Positions 25,326 through 34,065 of a stretch of 64,000 nt of DNA are shown here, in pieces. The DNA is from Paenibacillus sp. LHD-38 (GTDB taxonomy: Bacteria; Bacillota; Bacilli; Paenibacillales; Paenibacillaceae). Position 1 is the first letter of the stretch, and every line of letters starts with the position of its first letter. The stretch is taken from NCBI RefSeq assembly GCF_031157315.1, contig NZ_JAVIFU010000009.1, positions 124,001 to 188,000 of the forward strand, read 5' to 3'. The translations under genes and the position numbers were made by a program. Under the pieces are notes generated by a model that was not told where the DNA came from, ran no database searches, and saw only the letters and a program-made list of their open reading frames with translations.

Positions 25326-27146
25326 TTAGTTAAAATATTGCTTATACCACACCAAGAACATATAAATCGTCCAAACCTTCCGAGCATGATTAGCTTTTCC
25401 TACCGCATGATCGTCAAGAAGCTTAAGGATCACATCTTTATCAAAAAATTGAGCTGCAGCGTGGCTACTAAAGGCTGCCGCAATTTGATCATAATATTTT
25501 TTCTCTCTGATCCAGTTTCGAATGGGTACCGGAAATCCGATTTTTTTTCTTTTTGCCGATTCTTCTGGAAGTGAGCGTTTGGCAGCTAAGCGAAACGCAT
25601 ATTTTGAGTCAAGCTCATTAACCCGGTATTTGGTTGGGATTTTAGATGCTGTCACCATTACTTTTTTATCAAGGAAAGGAACTCGAAGCTCGATCGAATG
25701 AGCCATGCTCATCTTGTCTGCTTTAAGGAGGATATCATCTACTAACCAATGATGTAAGTCTAAAATCTGCATTTTCGTGACATCATCTGCATGCTTCACT
25801 TGGCTGTACGCCGGTGATAGTATGTCTTTCACCGAAGGCCCATTTCTATAAGGTTCATTTAGTACATTAACGGCTTCTCTTTCAGTAAAAATATTTGCTT
25901 GACCAATAAACCATTCTTCAACTGGTCGAGTGCCTTTGATTAATAGATTCTTGCCCCTCATCTCAGGCATCCTTTTAGCGATCATGCCAAGTGGCTTTCG
26001 TATCATGTGAGGAAGCATTTTGATTTTATTTTCAAATGGGGAGGTTTCATAACCAGCATAACCGCCAAACAGTTCATCTGCACCTTCACCGGAAAGAATA
26101 ACCGTAACGTCTTTACTAGCTAGCTCGGCTAGGAAGTACAGTGGAACAATAGATGGATTTGAATGTGGCTCATCCATCATATATTGAATTTCGTCTAACT
26201 TTTCAAAACAAAGATCTGAATCTAGTATTTTACTTATATTTTCAATTCCAAGTTCATCCGACAATGCTTTTGCATGATCGATCTCGGAAAAATTCTGGTC
26301 ATTAAAGCCTACGGTAAATGTTTTATCCGGCTGTAGAACCGAAGCCACGTAGCTAGAATCGACCCCGCTGGATAAGAATGAACCCACCTTTACATCACTG
26401 ATTTTATGAGCATGTATTGATTCTCGAACAACCGTATCAATCTCATTAACAATGTCATCCAAAGGTCTTTCAGAAGGACTAAACTCCGGATTCCAATAGC
26501 GCTCTATAGTTAAGCAGCCTTTCTTATAGGTCATATAATGAGCTGCCGGTAATTTATAAACGCCCTTAAAAAACGTCTCATTTAGTACTGGATACTGAAA
26601 TGTCAAATATGGCTTTAAGGCCTCTTTATTTAATTCTTTCACAAATGAGGGATGACTTAAAAAGCTTTTAATTTCGGAACCAAACAGTAGTGTACCGTTC
26701 ATATTAGCATAATAAAAAGGTTTTATTCCAAACATATCTCGTGCCGAAAAAAGCTCATTCGTATGCCGGTTCCATATGACAAAAGCGAACATTCCTCTTA
26801 GCTTTTGCGTGATATTTTGCCCATACTCTTCATACCCATGTAAAATGACTTCACTATCCGTATGCGTTTTAAACACATGCCCTTTTCGTTCAAGCTCTCC
26901 GCGCAATTCTAGAAAATTATAAATCTCCCCGTTGAAAATCAACACCAAAGATTCATCCTCATTGAACATGGGTTGACTACCTGCGTCCAGGTCAATGATA
27001 CTGAGCCGGCGAAATCCGAGCGCGGCTATATGTTCGACAAAATAGCCTGAGGAATCCGGACCCCGATGAATAATCTTATCCATCATACTGCTCAAAACAT
27101 CAAGTGAAAGGTCAGTTTCCCCTATAAAACCTGTAAACCCGCACAT
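25326..27146 (-). CDS. asnB: AsnB-type glutamine-dependent amidotransferase (asparagine synthase family)
   Basis: A 606-residue enzyme. Cys2 after the initiator Met (MCGFTGFIGE) is the glutaminase nucleophile, and the class-II domain continues to about residue 210 (RRLSIIDLDAG, FNGEIYNF). The synthetase domain has the PP-loop FLSSGVDSSYVAS (about 250) and ILSGEGADELFGGY. It makes Asn from Asp, or, like Bacillus subtilis AsnB, amidates the meso-Dap of peptidoglycan precursors. Being next to a MurE paralogue makes the second role attractive (inference). Its length is normal for the family. It is a single-gene unit with its own terminator. Confidence 0.9.
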   Translation of the reverse strand: MCGFTGFIGETDLSLDVLSSMMDKIIHRGPDSSGYFVEHIAALGFRRLSIIDLDAGSQPMFNEDESLVLIFNGEIYNFLELRGELERKGHVFKTHTDSEVILHGYEEYGQNITQKLRGMFAFVIWNRHTNELFSARDMFGIKPFYYANMNGTLLFGSEIKSFLSHPSFVKELNKEALKPYLTFQYPVLNETFFKGVYKLPAAHYMTYKKGCLTIERYWNPEFSPSERPLDDIVNEIDTVVRESIHAHKISDVKVGSFLSSGVDSSYVASVLQPDKTFTVGFNDQNFSEIDHAKALSDELGIENISKILDSDLCFEKLDEIQYMMDEPHSNPSIVPLYFLAELASKDVTVILSGEGADELFGGYAGYETSPFENKIKMLPHMIRKPLGMIAKRMPEMRGKNLLIKGTRPVEEWFIGQANIFTEREAVNVLNEPYRNGPSVKDILSPAYSQVKHADDVTKMQILDLHHWLVDDILLKADKMSMAHSIELRVPFLDKKVMVTASKIPTKYRVNELDSKYAFRLAAKRSLPEESAKRKKIGFPVPIRNWIREKKYYDQIAAAFSSHAAAQFFDKDVILKLLDDHAVGKANHARKVWTIYMFLVWYKQYFN

Positions 27147-27352
27147 CTTCCATCCCTCTATTCTATCTGATAACTACAACTGCCATTTATGACTCCTAGT
27201 AAATACGATAATCTATTCATTCGTATGCCTAAGCGATTGGCGGTATCTACCTATTTCATGTTACAAGGATTATTAGGAATGAATGTGATAGCTTCATTAC
27301 AGTTTTCTTTCTCTTTCTCCTTATAATCTACAAATATGTTATGAAAATAAAA

Positions 27353-27383
27353 AAAGAGACATCCTATTCACAAGGATCTCTCT
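27353..27383 (-). terminator. Rho-independent terminator overlapping the C39-like peptidase stop
   Basis: AGAGA-C-ATCCT pairs with AGGAT-CTCT around a 7-base loop, followed on the minus strand by T7. It overlaps the last codons of the gene that ends at 27368. Confidence 0.65.
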
Positions 27384-28438
27384 GAAAATAATGTGTTGCT
27401 AACGATTAAAGCATGACTCCCCATCTCATCGTAGCTTTTAAAAAATGTATCTGCATTATAAGTCACTTGTCCTTTTAATGGATTCATTACATGTACAAGA
27501 TTGTCTTCATATCCGTTTAATACGACGACATGCAGGTTAACTGGTGCAGGGAAATAATCGCCTGTATCGTTAAAATACCAAGCAGCATTCATTTTCGGCT
27601 TAGATAAATCAAGTGTCGTCCATACAACAACCGGGATTCCTTTGTTAAGATATTCAATAATTTGTTCTCTCGAACTACCACTGACATCAGCTACACGTTT
27701 ACTGTCACCCACAGCATCTAAATATAACTTTGCAGCTTTTACGATAGGAGGTGCATAACTAAAAAAAGCACCTTTTAAATCACGAGGGTTACCAGCATAA
27801 GCTTTATAAGGATCTGGACCATATAATTTATTAGCCTTTATTGTAAACGGCTGCTTCGGCAAGTATTTATCAGCCATCTCCGTTTTTGAGACCTCATAAC
27901 CATAATAATTAAGCACAGCTGTCAATGAGACGATTTCACAGCCGTTCGGCAGTTCAGGTTTCTGCATGAGTTCTTCTACATCCATATATACCTTAGAAAT
28001 CTTTATTTGACCGTCCTCAGAAACTCTCTCTACTTCCTTCACATGTTCAAGCAACTGGTTTGTGCTTTCAAATTCCTGAGAAAATTCATTCACTTCAACA
28101 AACAATTCTGCATCGCTTCGCTTGTATGGAAACTCAATCTGCTTCTGCTTGATAAGATATCTGGTTCCATAATCAAGTAAACTTGATTTTGCCTTGCCTT
28201 CGGCATCTGTCATAATTTCAGTAATTTCTCCAGATACCTCATTTCTAAAGGTATATATAGTATTTTTAATCGGCAACTGGGTAATGGCATCCGTATTAAG
28301 AATGGTTATTGTTCCTTGCATCGTTACTGGTTTCTTAACTCCAAGTTTTGTATCACTTGTTTTTTCTGAATTTAGCAGTAAAAAGCTGACTATTATTACG
28401 CATATTATTATTCCCAGAAATACATTCTTATTTTTCAT
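27368..28438 (-). CDS. C39-like papain-fold peptidase, secreted or membrane-anchored
   Basis: About 356 residues from the ATG at 28438, which has an AGAGGTA site; the longer frame upstream overlaps the TVP38 remnant. An N-terminal membrane segment is VFLGIIICVIIVSFLLL. A short Ig/carboxypeptidase-regulatory-like domain follows (about 40-125: GTITILNTDAITQLPI, TDAEGKAKSSLL). The peptidase_C39_2 domain has catalytic Cys in LPNGCEIVSLTAVLNYYG and His in LHVVVLNGYEDN, followed by HVMNPLKG. Such proteins cleave peptides or peptidoglycan cross-bridges at the surface; the substrate is not known. Confidence 0.85.
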   Translation of the reverse strand: MKNKNVFLGIIICVIIVSFLLLNSEKTSDTKLGVKKPVTMQGTITILNTDAITQLPIKNTIYTFRNEVSGEITEIMTDAEGKAKSSLLDYGTRYLIKQKQIEFPYKRSDAELFVEVNEFSQEFESTNQLLEHVKEVERVSEDGQIKISKVYMDVEELMQKPELPNGCEIVSLTAVLNYYGYEVSKTEMADKYLPKQPFTIKANKLYGPDPYKAYAGNPRDLKGAFFSYAPPIVKAAKLYLDAVGDSKRVADVSGSSREQIIEYLNKGIPVVVWTTLDLSKPKMNAAWYFNDTGDYFPAPVNLHVVVLNGYEDNLVHVMNPLKGQVTYNADTFFKSYDEMGSHALIVSNTLFSERSL

Positions 28439-28458
28439 AATAGCTATACCTCTATTAT

Positions 28459-28838
28459 TTATTTTCTTTTGTAATGTAATTGATACAATAGATAAACCAT
28501 AAGCAAAAATAGTGAATAAATAACGACCACAATAATCCATTCTGTGGAACCTGAGTGCATATTGGCACCAACATATGCAAAGACAATCATAACGGGAATT
28601 TTGCCAAGGAGAGTCGACAATATAAATATTTTAAATGGCAAGCCAAAGACGCCTGCATACAAATTGATAAGTGATGCAGGCATAATAGGAATAATGCGTG
28701 CAATTAACAACGCCCAAGATGTTTAATAAATTCATGCATTCGTCGAAATGAAGTATTTCTCTTCACCAATGCTGTTCCCAGACTATTCAGCAAAAGATGC
28801 AAACATCCATTTGTTTATTTTCAAAGAAATATTCCTTT
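28459..28838 (-). pseudogene. Broken TVP38/TMEM64 (DedA-like) membrane protein
   Basis: The 83-residue frame ending at 28459 starts without a real start codon in the middle of the family's conserved core (WALLIARIIPIMPASLINLYAGVFGLPF). A second frame upstream continues the same protein (LLLNSLGTALVKRNTSFRR, MHEFIKHLG) and must shift by one base near 28715-28722 to join it. Further upstream the frame meets stops. So it is a 5'-truncated, frameshifted remnant. Intact members are membrane proteins of about 200 residues with lipid-scramblase-like folds. Confidence 0.7.
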
Positions 28839-28839
28839 C

Positions 28840-29109
28840 CGCTTGTCTTTATAAGCTTACCTCATCTCCATGGAATGATCTGAAATGTTTGACCAACATT
28901 CTTGAAAATACAACACATTAGGAACAGAGCTCCTACGAATAAAGAACAGCTTCTCAACACTATTTACCTGTAATTCTCCTCACTAATTCATTCATGATTA
29001 TACTACAGATAATAGTGATTAAATTTCATATATTATCCAATTTTAGAAACCTATACCCGTATTCTCAGCTCTGCCATCAATTGTTGAGTTTGATGTTATA
29101 TACAATAAA
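28840..29109. other. Intergenic, probably decayed sequence
   Basis: An AT-rich spacer upstream of the TVP38 remnant. No frame, hairpin or repeat could be supported. Confidence 0.4.
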
Positions 29110-29149
29110 AAGAACAAGCTCACATTTTACAAAACATGGGCTTGTTCTT
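29110..29149. terminator. Rho-independent terminator after the NlpC/P60 gene
   Basis: AAGAACAAGC and GCTTGTTCTT (10-bp stem) with a 20-base loop; A and T runs flank it. It lies 11 bp after the stop codon at 29161. Confidence 0.7.
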
Positions 29150-29160
29150 CTATGTTTATT

Positions 29161-29631
29161 TTAATGTTCTTTATTCATCATTTCTGCATTTACTTCTTCG
29201 GATACAACACGGCGAGCTGTAACATATCTTTTCTCCCAATAGTCTTCAGACAGTTTACTGATGCGCACACCTTTACTACTAGAGGCATGAGCGAACTGTC
29301 CGTTGCCTATGAATATACCGGCATGCGAAATATCTCGACCATTTGTATTAAAAAAAACAAGATCACCAGGCTTCAAATCATCTTGAACGACTTTCGTTCC
29401 TTCTTGTGCTTGTGCTTTTGAAGTTCTTGGAAGCTTCACATTATACTGATTAAATATGTACAAGATAAATCCGGAGCAATCAAAACCCTTTACAGTCGTT
29501 CCTCCCCATTGGTAAGGAGTTCCAACTACCTCATCGACAGAATGTTTAACATTCATCCCATTAGCAAATACACTCCCTGCAAACGTAAAGCACATGACAC
29601 TCACCAACAAAGCTGCAAATATTTTCTTCAA
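29161..29631 (-). CDS. NlpC/P60 (C40) cell-wall endopeptidase, secreted
   Basis: A 156-residue protein. The signal peptide (MKKIFAALLVSVMCFTFAGSVFA) is cut near residue 23 and a single NlpC/P60 domain follows. Catalytic Cys is in KGFDCSGFILYIF (about 50), His in ISHAGIFIGNGQFAHAS (about 105) and the third polar residue is His in the latter motif. It should cut gamma-D-Glu-Dap bonds in peptidoglycan. The start is TTG (29631), five bases after GGGAGAAAG. No cell-wall-binding repeats are present, so it is a minimal enzyme. Confidence 0.92.
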   Translation of the reverse strand: MKKIFAALLVSVMCFTFAGSVFANGMNVKHSVDEVVGTPYQWGGTTVKGFDCSGFILYIFNQYNVKLPRTSKAQAQEGTKVVQDDLKPGDLVFFNTNGRDISHAGIFIGNGQFAHASSSKGVRISKLSEDYWEKRYVTARRVVSEEVNAEMMNKEH

Positions 29632-30010
29632 AAAAACTTTCTCCCTTCGATGCCTACGAGGTTAGCTAAGGGTTCGGAAGAAGGTTTCCCTATAATCCTT
29701 GAAAGACAGATTAATTCACCCGAGTGGATCCCCCGTTTCCTTAAAAGGAATTCGGCAAATTCATTTCTATTTTGTCATTCTTCGCTATTCTAAGTTCTTT
29801 TTTGTCCGTTCATTTCCTTCTTTTAGAAAATTAAAAAAAATTAATGTCAATAAATAAGAGTTCAATATTAGCTTTAATCCCTGGTAGAACATGCAACAGC
29901 AATAAATATTAGGAAATTCTCATTTGAAAGGATTGTCGAGTAAGCTTTTTTAGATCTGTAATTCCTCCTACACTAGATCTTCATAAGTACTTGCTAAGAT
30001 AAAACGTAAT
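29632..30010. other. Divergent intergenic region between NlpC/P60 and multicopper oxidase genes
   Basis: About 380 bases with A/T tracts and two copies of TAGATCT about 16 bp apart (near 29950-29980) that could be an operator. I see no CsoR-type site, unlike at copZ and csoR. No gene supported. Confidence 0.4.
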
Positions 30011-30028
30011 AAAAGGAGGTATTATATC

Positions 30029-31630
30029 GTGAGAACAAATCGATTAAAAATGATTACTGTGGTCATTACATTGGCCCTGGTACTGTCAGCCTGCACATCA
30101 AGCGGTTCTATAGGGGGAATGGACCACACTAAAATGAATATGGGGTCGGATAGCGACAAAAATGAACAAAGCAATAATTCAGGTACAGTAGAAACAACTA
30201 GTGATGCTCCATCCATACTAACTGGACCCGATATTGCATTAACAGCTGCACCGTCCCAATTGGATACAGGCAACGGCAAAAAACTCACTGTATGGAGCTA
30301 TAACAATACGGTCCCCGGCCCTCAAATTCGGGTTAAAAAAGGAGAAACTGTCCGGATTACTTTAACGAATAAGCTCGACGTTCCAACCTCTATCCATTGG
30401 CATGGTGTTCCCGTTCCGAATAGCATGGACGGAATACCAGGCGTAACTCAAAATGCCGTTCAGCCAGGAGAGTCCTTTGAGTATAAATTTAAGACCGATG
30501 TACCTGGAACCTACTGGTATCACTCTCACCAAGATAGCGTTAATCAACTGGATATGGGCTTGTATGGCAGCTTCATCGTTGAAGATCCGTCTGAAAAAGT
30601 CGATCGAGATTATACTTTGGTATTGGACGAATGGATGAGCTCCGGTACCATGAACATGAATAAGTCGTCATCTTCTGAAGAGGATATGGCTGGAATGAAT
30701 CATGGAGATATGGAGATGGATGAAACGGAGCAAACGGGTACGGATGACATGCAGGGGCATGATATGAGTATGTATGACCTGTTCACTATAAACGGTAAAA
30801 CAGGAAGCGGAATTGAACCTCTCCTCGTAAAGGAAGGCGAAAAGGTTCGGATTCGTCTAATTAATGCAGGCTATATTTCCCACCAGCTTCACTTACATGG
30901 CCATGAGTTTAAAGTAATGACGACTGACGGACAGCCTGTTCAAAATCCTGCTGTTTTAAAAGACCAATTAATTACCCTTGCACCCGGCGAGCGGTATGAT
31001 ATTGAATTCGAAGCGAATAATCCCGGTCAGTGGTATTTAGAGGAACACGGATCCGATTCAAGGATAACCGATATGAAGATAAAAATTAACTATGAGGAAC
31101 AAAGCAACAGCAGCGATAAAGCCAATCAAAACGAACAACTCCCTTCTCTTGATTTAACTCAGTATGGAAAAGCTTCAAGCATGAAGTTCACTTTAGATCA
31201 AAAATACGATATGGAATATACAATGAAACTAGGTACTGAAAAAAGAGATGGCGAAGAGGTCTATACCATTAACGGCGATATCTTTCCTGAAACAGAAGCT
31301 CTTTCGGTAAAAACAGGAGATACCGTAAAAGTTCGCTTAGTAAACACATCTTCAACGGATGATCATCCCATGCATCTTCATGGTCACTTTTTCCAAGTAT
31401 TAAGTAAAAACGGACAGCCCGTTACCGGTTCGCCTATTGTAAAAGATACAATCAACTTAAAACCTGGCGAAGAGGCTATTGTCGCCTTTGAAGCTGATAA
31501 TCCGGGAAATTGGATGTTTCACTGCCATGACCTGCACCATGCTTCAGCAGGTATGATGACTGAATTAAACTATTCCGATTTTAAAAGTACCTTCGTCAAC
31601 GATCCTAATGCCGGCAATATGCCGGAGTAA
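30029..31630 (+). CDS. Multicopper oxidase lipoprotein
   Basis: A 533-residue lipoprotein. The lipobox is LVLSACTSS, followed by a Met/His linker (MDHTKMNMGSDS). Three cupredoxin domains carry all copper ligands: HWHGVPVPN and YHSHQDSVN (type 2/3), HLHGHEF, then HPMHLHGHFFQV and HCHDLHHASAGM (type 1 Cys-His and axial Met). A Met/His-rich insert (MAGMNHGDMEMDETEQ, MQGHDMSMYD) at about 225-255 resembles the methionine-rich segment of CueO-type cuprous oxidases. It should oxidise Cu(I) to Cu(II) outside the membrane. GTG start, eight bases after AAAGGAGGT. Confidence 0.95.
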   Translation: MRTNRLKMITVVITLALVLSACTSSGSIGGMDHTKMNMGSDSDKNEQSNNSGTVETTSDAPSILTGPDIALTAAPSQLDTGNGKKLTVWSYNNTVPGPQIRVKKGETVRITLTNKLDVPTSIHWHGVPVPNSMDGIPGVTQNAVQPGESFEYKFKTDVPGTYWYHSHQDSVNQLDMGLYGSFIVEDPSEKVDRDYTLVLDEWMSSGTMNMNKSSSSEEDMAGMNHGDMEMDETEQTGTDDMQGHDMSMYDLFTINGKTGSGIEPLLVKEGEKVRIRLINAGYISHQLHLHGHEFKVMTTDGQPVQNPAVLKDQLITLAPGERYDIEFEANNPGQWYLEEHGSDSRITDMKIKINYEEQSNSSDKANQNEQLPSLDLTQYGKASSMKFTLDQKYDMEYTMKLGTEKRDGEEVYTINGDIFPETEALSVKTGDTVKVRLVNTSSTDDHPMHLHGHFFQVLSKNGQPVTGSPIVKDTINLKPGEEAIVAFEADNPGNWMFHCHDLHHASAGMMTELNYSDFKSTFVNDPNAGNMPE

Positions 31631-32123
31631 AGGGAGCCTTAGCGCCCTCTCCTATATTACGAAAATAATCCAGAAAAAAGATCACCCCTAATCCCGCCAT
31701 GCGGGTATGGTGATCTTTTTTTGCTCTCTTGGCGGTAATGTTGTGAATCATTTTTCCATCGCCAATGTAGATTCCAACATGACCGACATTCTTCTTGTCG
31801 CTGCTGTCGAGCCAAAAGAAAATCAAGTCACCTATTTTAAAGTTGCCCCCAAAAACCTTCTGACCTACTTTAGCTTGACCGTCATCATCTTTATTAACAA
31901 GCTTTAAACCGACATTTGCAAGTCTGTACGCAAGATATGTGAAGCCGGAACAGTCTGTTTTATAGGGTGCACGGATTTCTTGTCTTTGTCTCCAGTTCAC
32001 ATACTCGACTTTATTTTGCAGAGATAGTGCCGTTTGGACAACCTTATTTCTTTTGGCTTCTATAGAAGATGCAGCTTCGACATCCTGTAATAATGCGGTT
32101 GCAGGCAAACTGATGGCTAACAT
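31605..32123 (-). CDS. NlpC/P60-type protein with altered C-terminus and unclear start
   Basis: 172 residues from the first ATG. The NlpC/P60 core is present: Cys in YKTDCSGFTYLAYRL, KIGDLIFFWL, His in VGHVGIYIGDGKMIHN. After residue 130 the family ending is lost. The frame instead reads through the multicopper-oxidase terminator (KDHHTRMAGLGVIFF is its hairpin) and ends 26 bp inside the oxidase gene. At the N-terminus the likely signal peptide begins upstream of the ATG (FKRRIAIL before MLAISLPATALL), but only ATA is available in that frame before a stop. It follows a kinase gene and may be coupled to it. Confidence 0.65.
   Translation of the reverse strand: MLAISLPATALLQDVEAASSIEAKRNKVVQTALSLQNKVEYVNWRQRQEIRAPYKTDCSGFTYLAYRLANVGLKLVNKDDDGQAKVGQKVFGGNFKIGDLIFFWLDSSDKKNVGHVGIYIGDGKMIHNITAKRAKKDHHTRMAGLGVIFFLDYFRNIGEGAKAPFTPAYCRH
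31674..31722. terminator. Strong bidirectional terminator after the multicopper oxidase
   Basis: AAAAAAGATCACC and GGTGATCTTTTTTT, plus inner CCGC-CAT-GCGG. It lies 44 bp after the oxidase stop and inside the converging NlpC/P60 frame. Confidence 0.9.
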
Positions 32124-32149
32124 TAAGATCGCTATTCTTCTTTTAAACT

Positions 32150-33250
32150 CTATGGTTCATGATTTTCTCCCCGTTCTTTTTTCGGCAAGTATACATGAAA
32201 TTGCGTACCCTGATTACTTTCTGCCCAAATCTGTCCGCCATGACGTTCGACAAGGGTTTTAGTGATTGCCAGCCCTAGACCACCGCCTCCGGGTTGTCGG
32301 TTCCTAGATTTATCCACTTTATAGAAACGATCGAATACATACGGAATTTCATTATTTGGTATACCAATACCTGTATCTCCTACGGTTATCTCTACACCTT
32401 CATCCTGTAGTTGACCGCTTATGAGCACTTTGCCGCCTTCTGGGGAAAATTTAAGTGCATTTGATAAAAGATTAGTCCAAATTTGTTTTAACCGATTTTC
32501 ATCCGCATGAATGGTAATATCGGGAATATTCCCTTTTTTCAACGATATTCCTTTTTCAGAAAAAGAAGGCTCCATTAATGCGAAAACTTGCTCAATCGTC
32601 TTCATCAGATGGACGTCCCTTAAGGAAAGATGGAATTCTGGAGAAGTGAGAGTATGTAGCTCTTCCAGACCGTTAACTAACTGTACCATTCGATCAATTT
32701 CTTCCCTACTTGATTGTATTCGCTCTGGTGTGGCTTCCCATATTCCATCTTGAATAGCCGACAAGTAACTGTTAAGGGTAGTTAAAGGTGTTCGTAGTTC
32801 ATGAGCAATGTTTTCTGTCATAGTCACTCGTAAATGTTCCTGTTGTTGAAGTTGTTCGGCCAAGTGATTAATTGAGGCTGCCAGTTCATCAACTTCATCC
32901 TTTGGTTTACCTTTTAAAGGTAAACGAACATCTCTTTTTCCTCTTGCCATTACTATCGTCAACCGCTTCATGCGTATTAATGGAGCTGAAATTTTTTTAG
33001 CAATATAAATACTAAGAATTAGTGATATAACTAACGCGCCCGCTATCGTCCAACCAATAGATTGAATGATTGCTTGTTCCAAATGTGTGTTTAGTAGAGC
33101 AGTTGCATTTTTTTCGTGTGCCATTTCATCACCATATAATTGAAAATGGTAATGTGTAGCATTAATGATGGCAAAGGATGCGATAATTAAAATTGCAGCC
33201 GTATAAAAAATCAGCAAAATGCTTAATCGAAAGGAAAGAGATTTATTCAT
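32150..33250 (-). CDS. HAMP-type sensor histidine kinase (second system)
   Basis: A 366-residue kinase: membrane segments at about 8-30 and 60-82 enclose a very short external loop (about 30 residues, including HYHFQLYGDEMAHEKN). HAMP follows (KKISAPLIRMKRLTIVMARG), then HisKA with ENIAHELRTPLTTLNSYLSAI, and HATPase with NLLSNALKFSPEGG, DTGIGIP and GGGLGLAITK. The short loop suggests intramembrane or envelope-stress sensing (inference). It overlaps its regulator gene by 4 bp and is followed by the NlpC/P60-type gene in the same direction. Confidence 0.93.
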   Translation of the reverse strand: MNKSLSFRLSILLIFYTAAILIIASFAIINATHYHFQLYGDEMAHEKNATALLNTHLEQAIIQSIGWTIAGALVISLILSIYIAKKISAPLIRMKRLTIVMARGKRDVRLPLKGKPKDEVDELAASINHLAEQLQQQEHLRVTMTENIAHELRTPLTTLNSYLSAIQDGIWEATPERIQSSREEIDRMVQLVNGLEELHTLTSPEFHLSLRDVHLMKTIEQVFALMEPSFSEKGISLKKGNIPDITIHADENRLKQIWTNLLSNALKFSPEGGKVLISGQLQDEGVEITVGDTGIGIPNNEIPYVFDRFYKVDKSRNRQPGGGGLGLAITKTLVERHGGQIWAESNQGTQFHVYLPKKERGENHEP

Positions 33251-33939
33251 TTTATCCCTCCATGAAAACGATATCCTACCCCAAATACGGTTTGAATATA
33301 TATTGGGTTTTTCGGATCTTCTTCAATCTTCTGACGCAAATTTTTTACATGCTGATCAATGGTTCGGGTATCTCCATCAAAATCTATACCCATGATTTTT
33401 TCAATCAATTCGTCTCGCGTGAACGTTCTTTCTGGATTTCTAGCTATAACGATAAGCAGCTTATATTCATTTGGTGTTAAATTTACAGGAACCTGATTGA
33501 TAAAGACTTGCTGTGCGTTACTATCCACAATTAAGTGTCCTTTTGCATATTCCATACGATCTGCAAGCAATTCCTGTTGATTCGTACGACGCAAAACGGC
33601 GCGAACTCGAGCTATTAACTCATGTGGATCAAAAGGTTTAACGATATAATCATCTGCGCCAATCGACAGACCATGTATACGATGATTCATAGATGATTTA
33701 GCCGTCAACATAATAATGGGTACAGGATTAAATGCACGAATTTTATTACATAAGGTCTCGCCACTCATATCAGGAAGCATCAAATCAAGAAGTATTAAGT
33801 CTACGTGGTTACTGTTTATTTTATGTAGGGCAGATTGGCCATCACCGGCCTCATAAGTCTCATACCCTGCTTTTAACAAGTAGGCGATTATCACTTCACG
33901 AATTTTCTCCTCATCTTCCACAACCAATATTTTACTCAT
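33247..33939 (-). CDS. OmpR-family response regulator (second system)
   Basis: A 230-residue regulator. The receiver has acid pair EDE, Asp in LILLDLMLPDMSGE, Thr in MLTAKSS and Lys in YIVKPFDPHE. The winged-helix domain has LTPNEYKLLIVIARNP and DTRTIDQHVKNLRQKIEEDP. The TAGGAGG site fixes the ATG. It is transcribed divergently from the SpoIIP-like gene, with about 120 bp between, so that gene is a candidate target. Confidence 0.94.
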   Translation of the reverse strand: MSKILVVEDEEKIREVIIAYLLKAGYETYEAGDGQSALHKINSNHVDLILLDLMLPDMSGETLCNKIRAFNPVPIIMLTAKSSMNHRIHGLSIGADDYIVKPFDPHELIARVRAVLRRTNQQELLADRMEYAKGHLIVDSNAQQVFINQVPVNLTPNEYKLLIVIARNPERTFTRDELIEKIMGIDFDGDTRTIDQHVKNLRQKIEEDPKNPIYIQTVFGVGYRFHGGIK

Positions 33940-34065
33940 AATGCCTCCTATATAGCTTATTTTTATTATGAGTTATTATCATAACAATTATCATCAAGTT
34001 CTACTTTCTTTTCTCCTCTCATAATCTATTAATATGTGATTCATAATAATAGAGAAGGGGGAATG

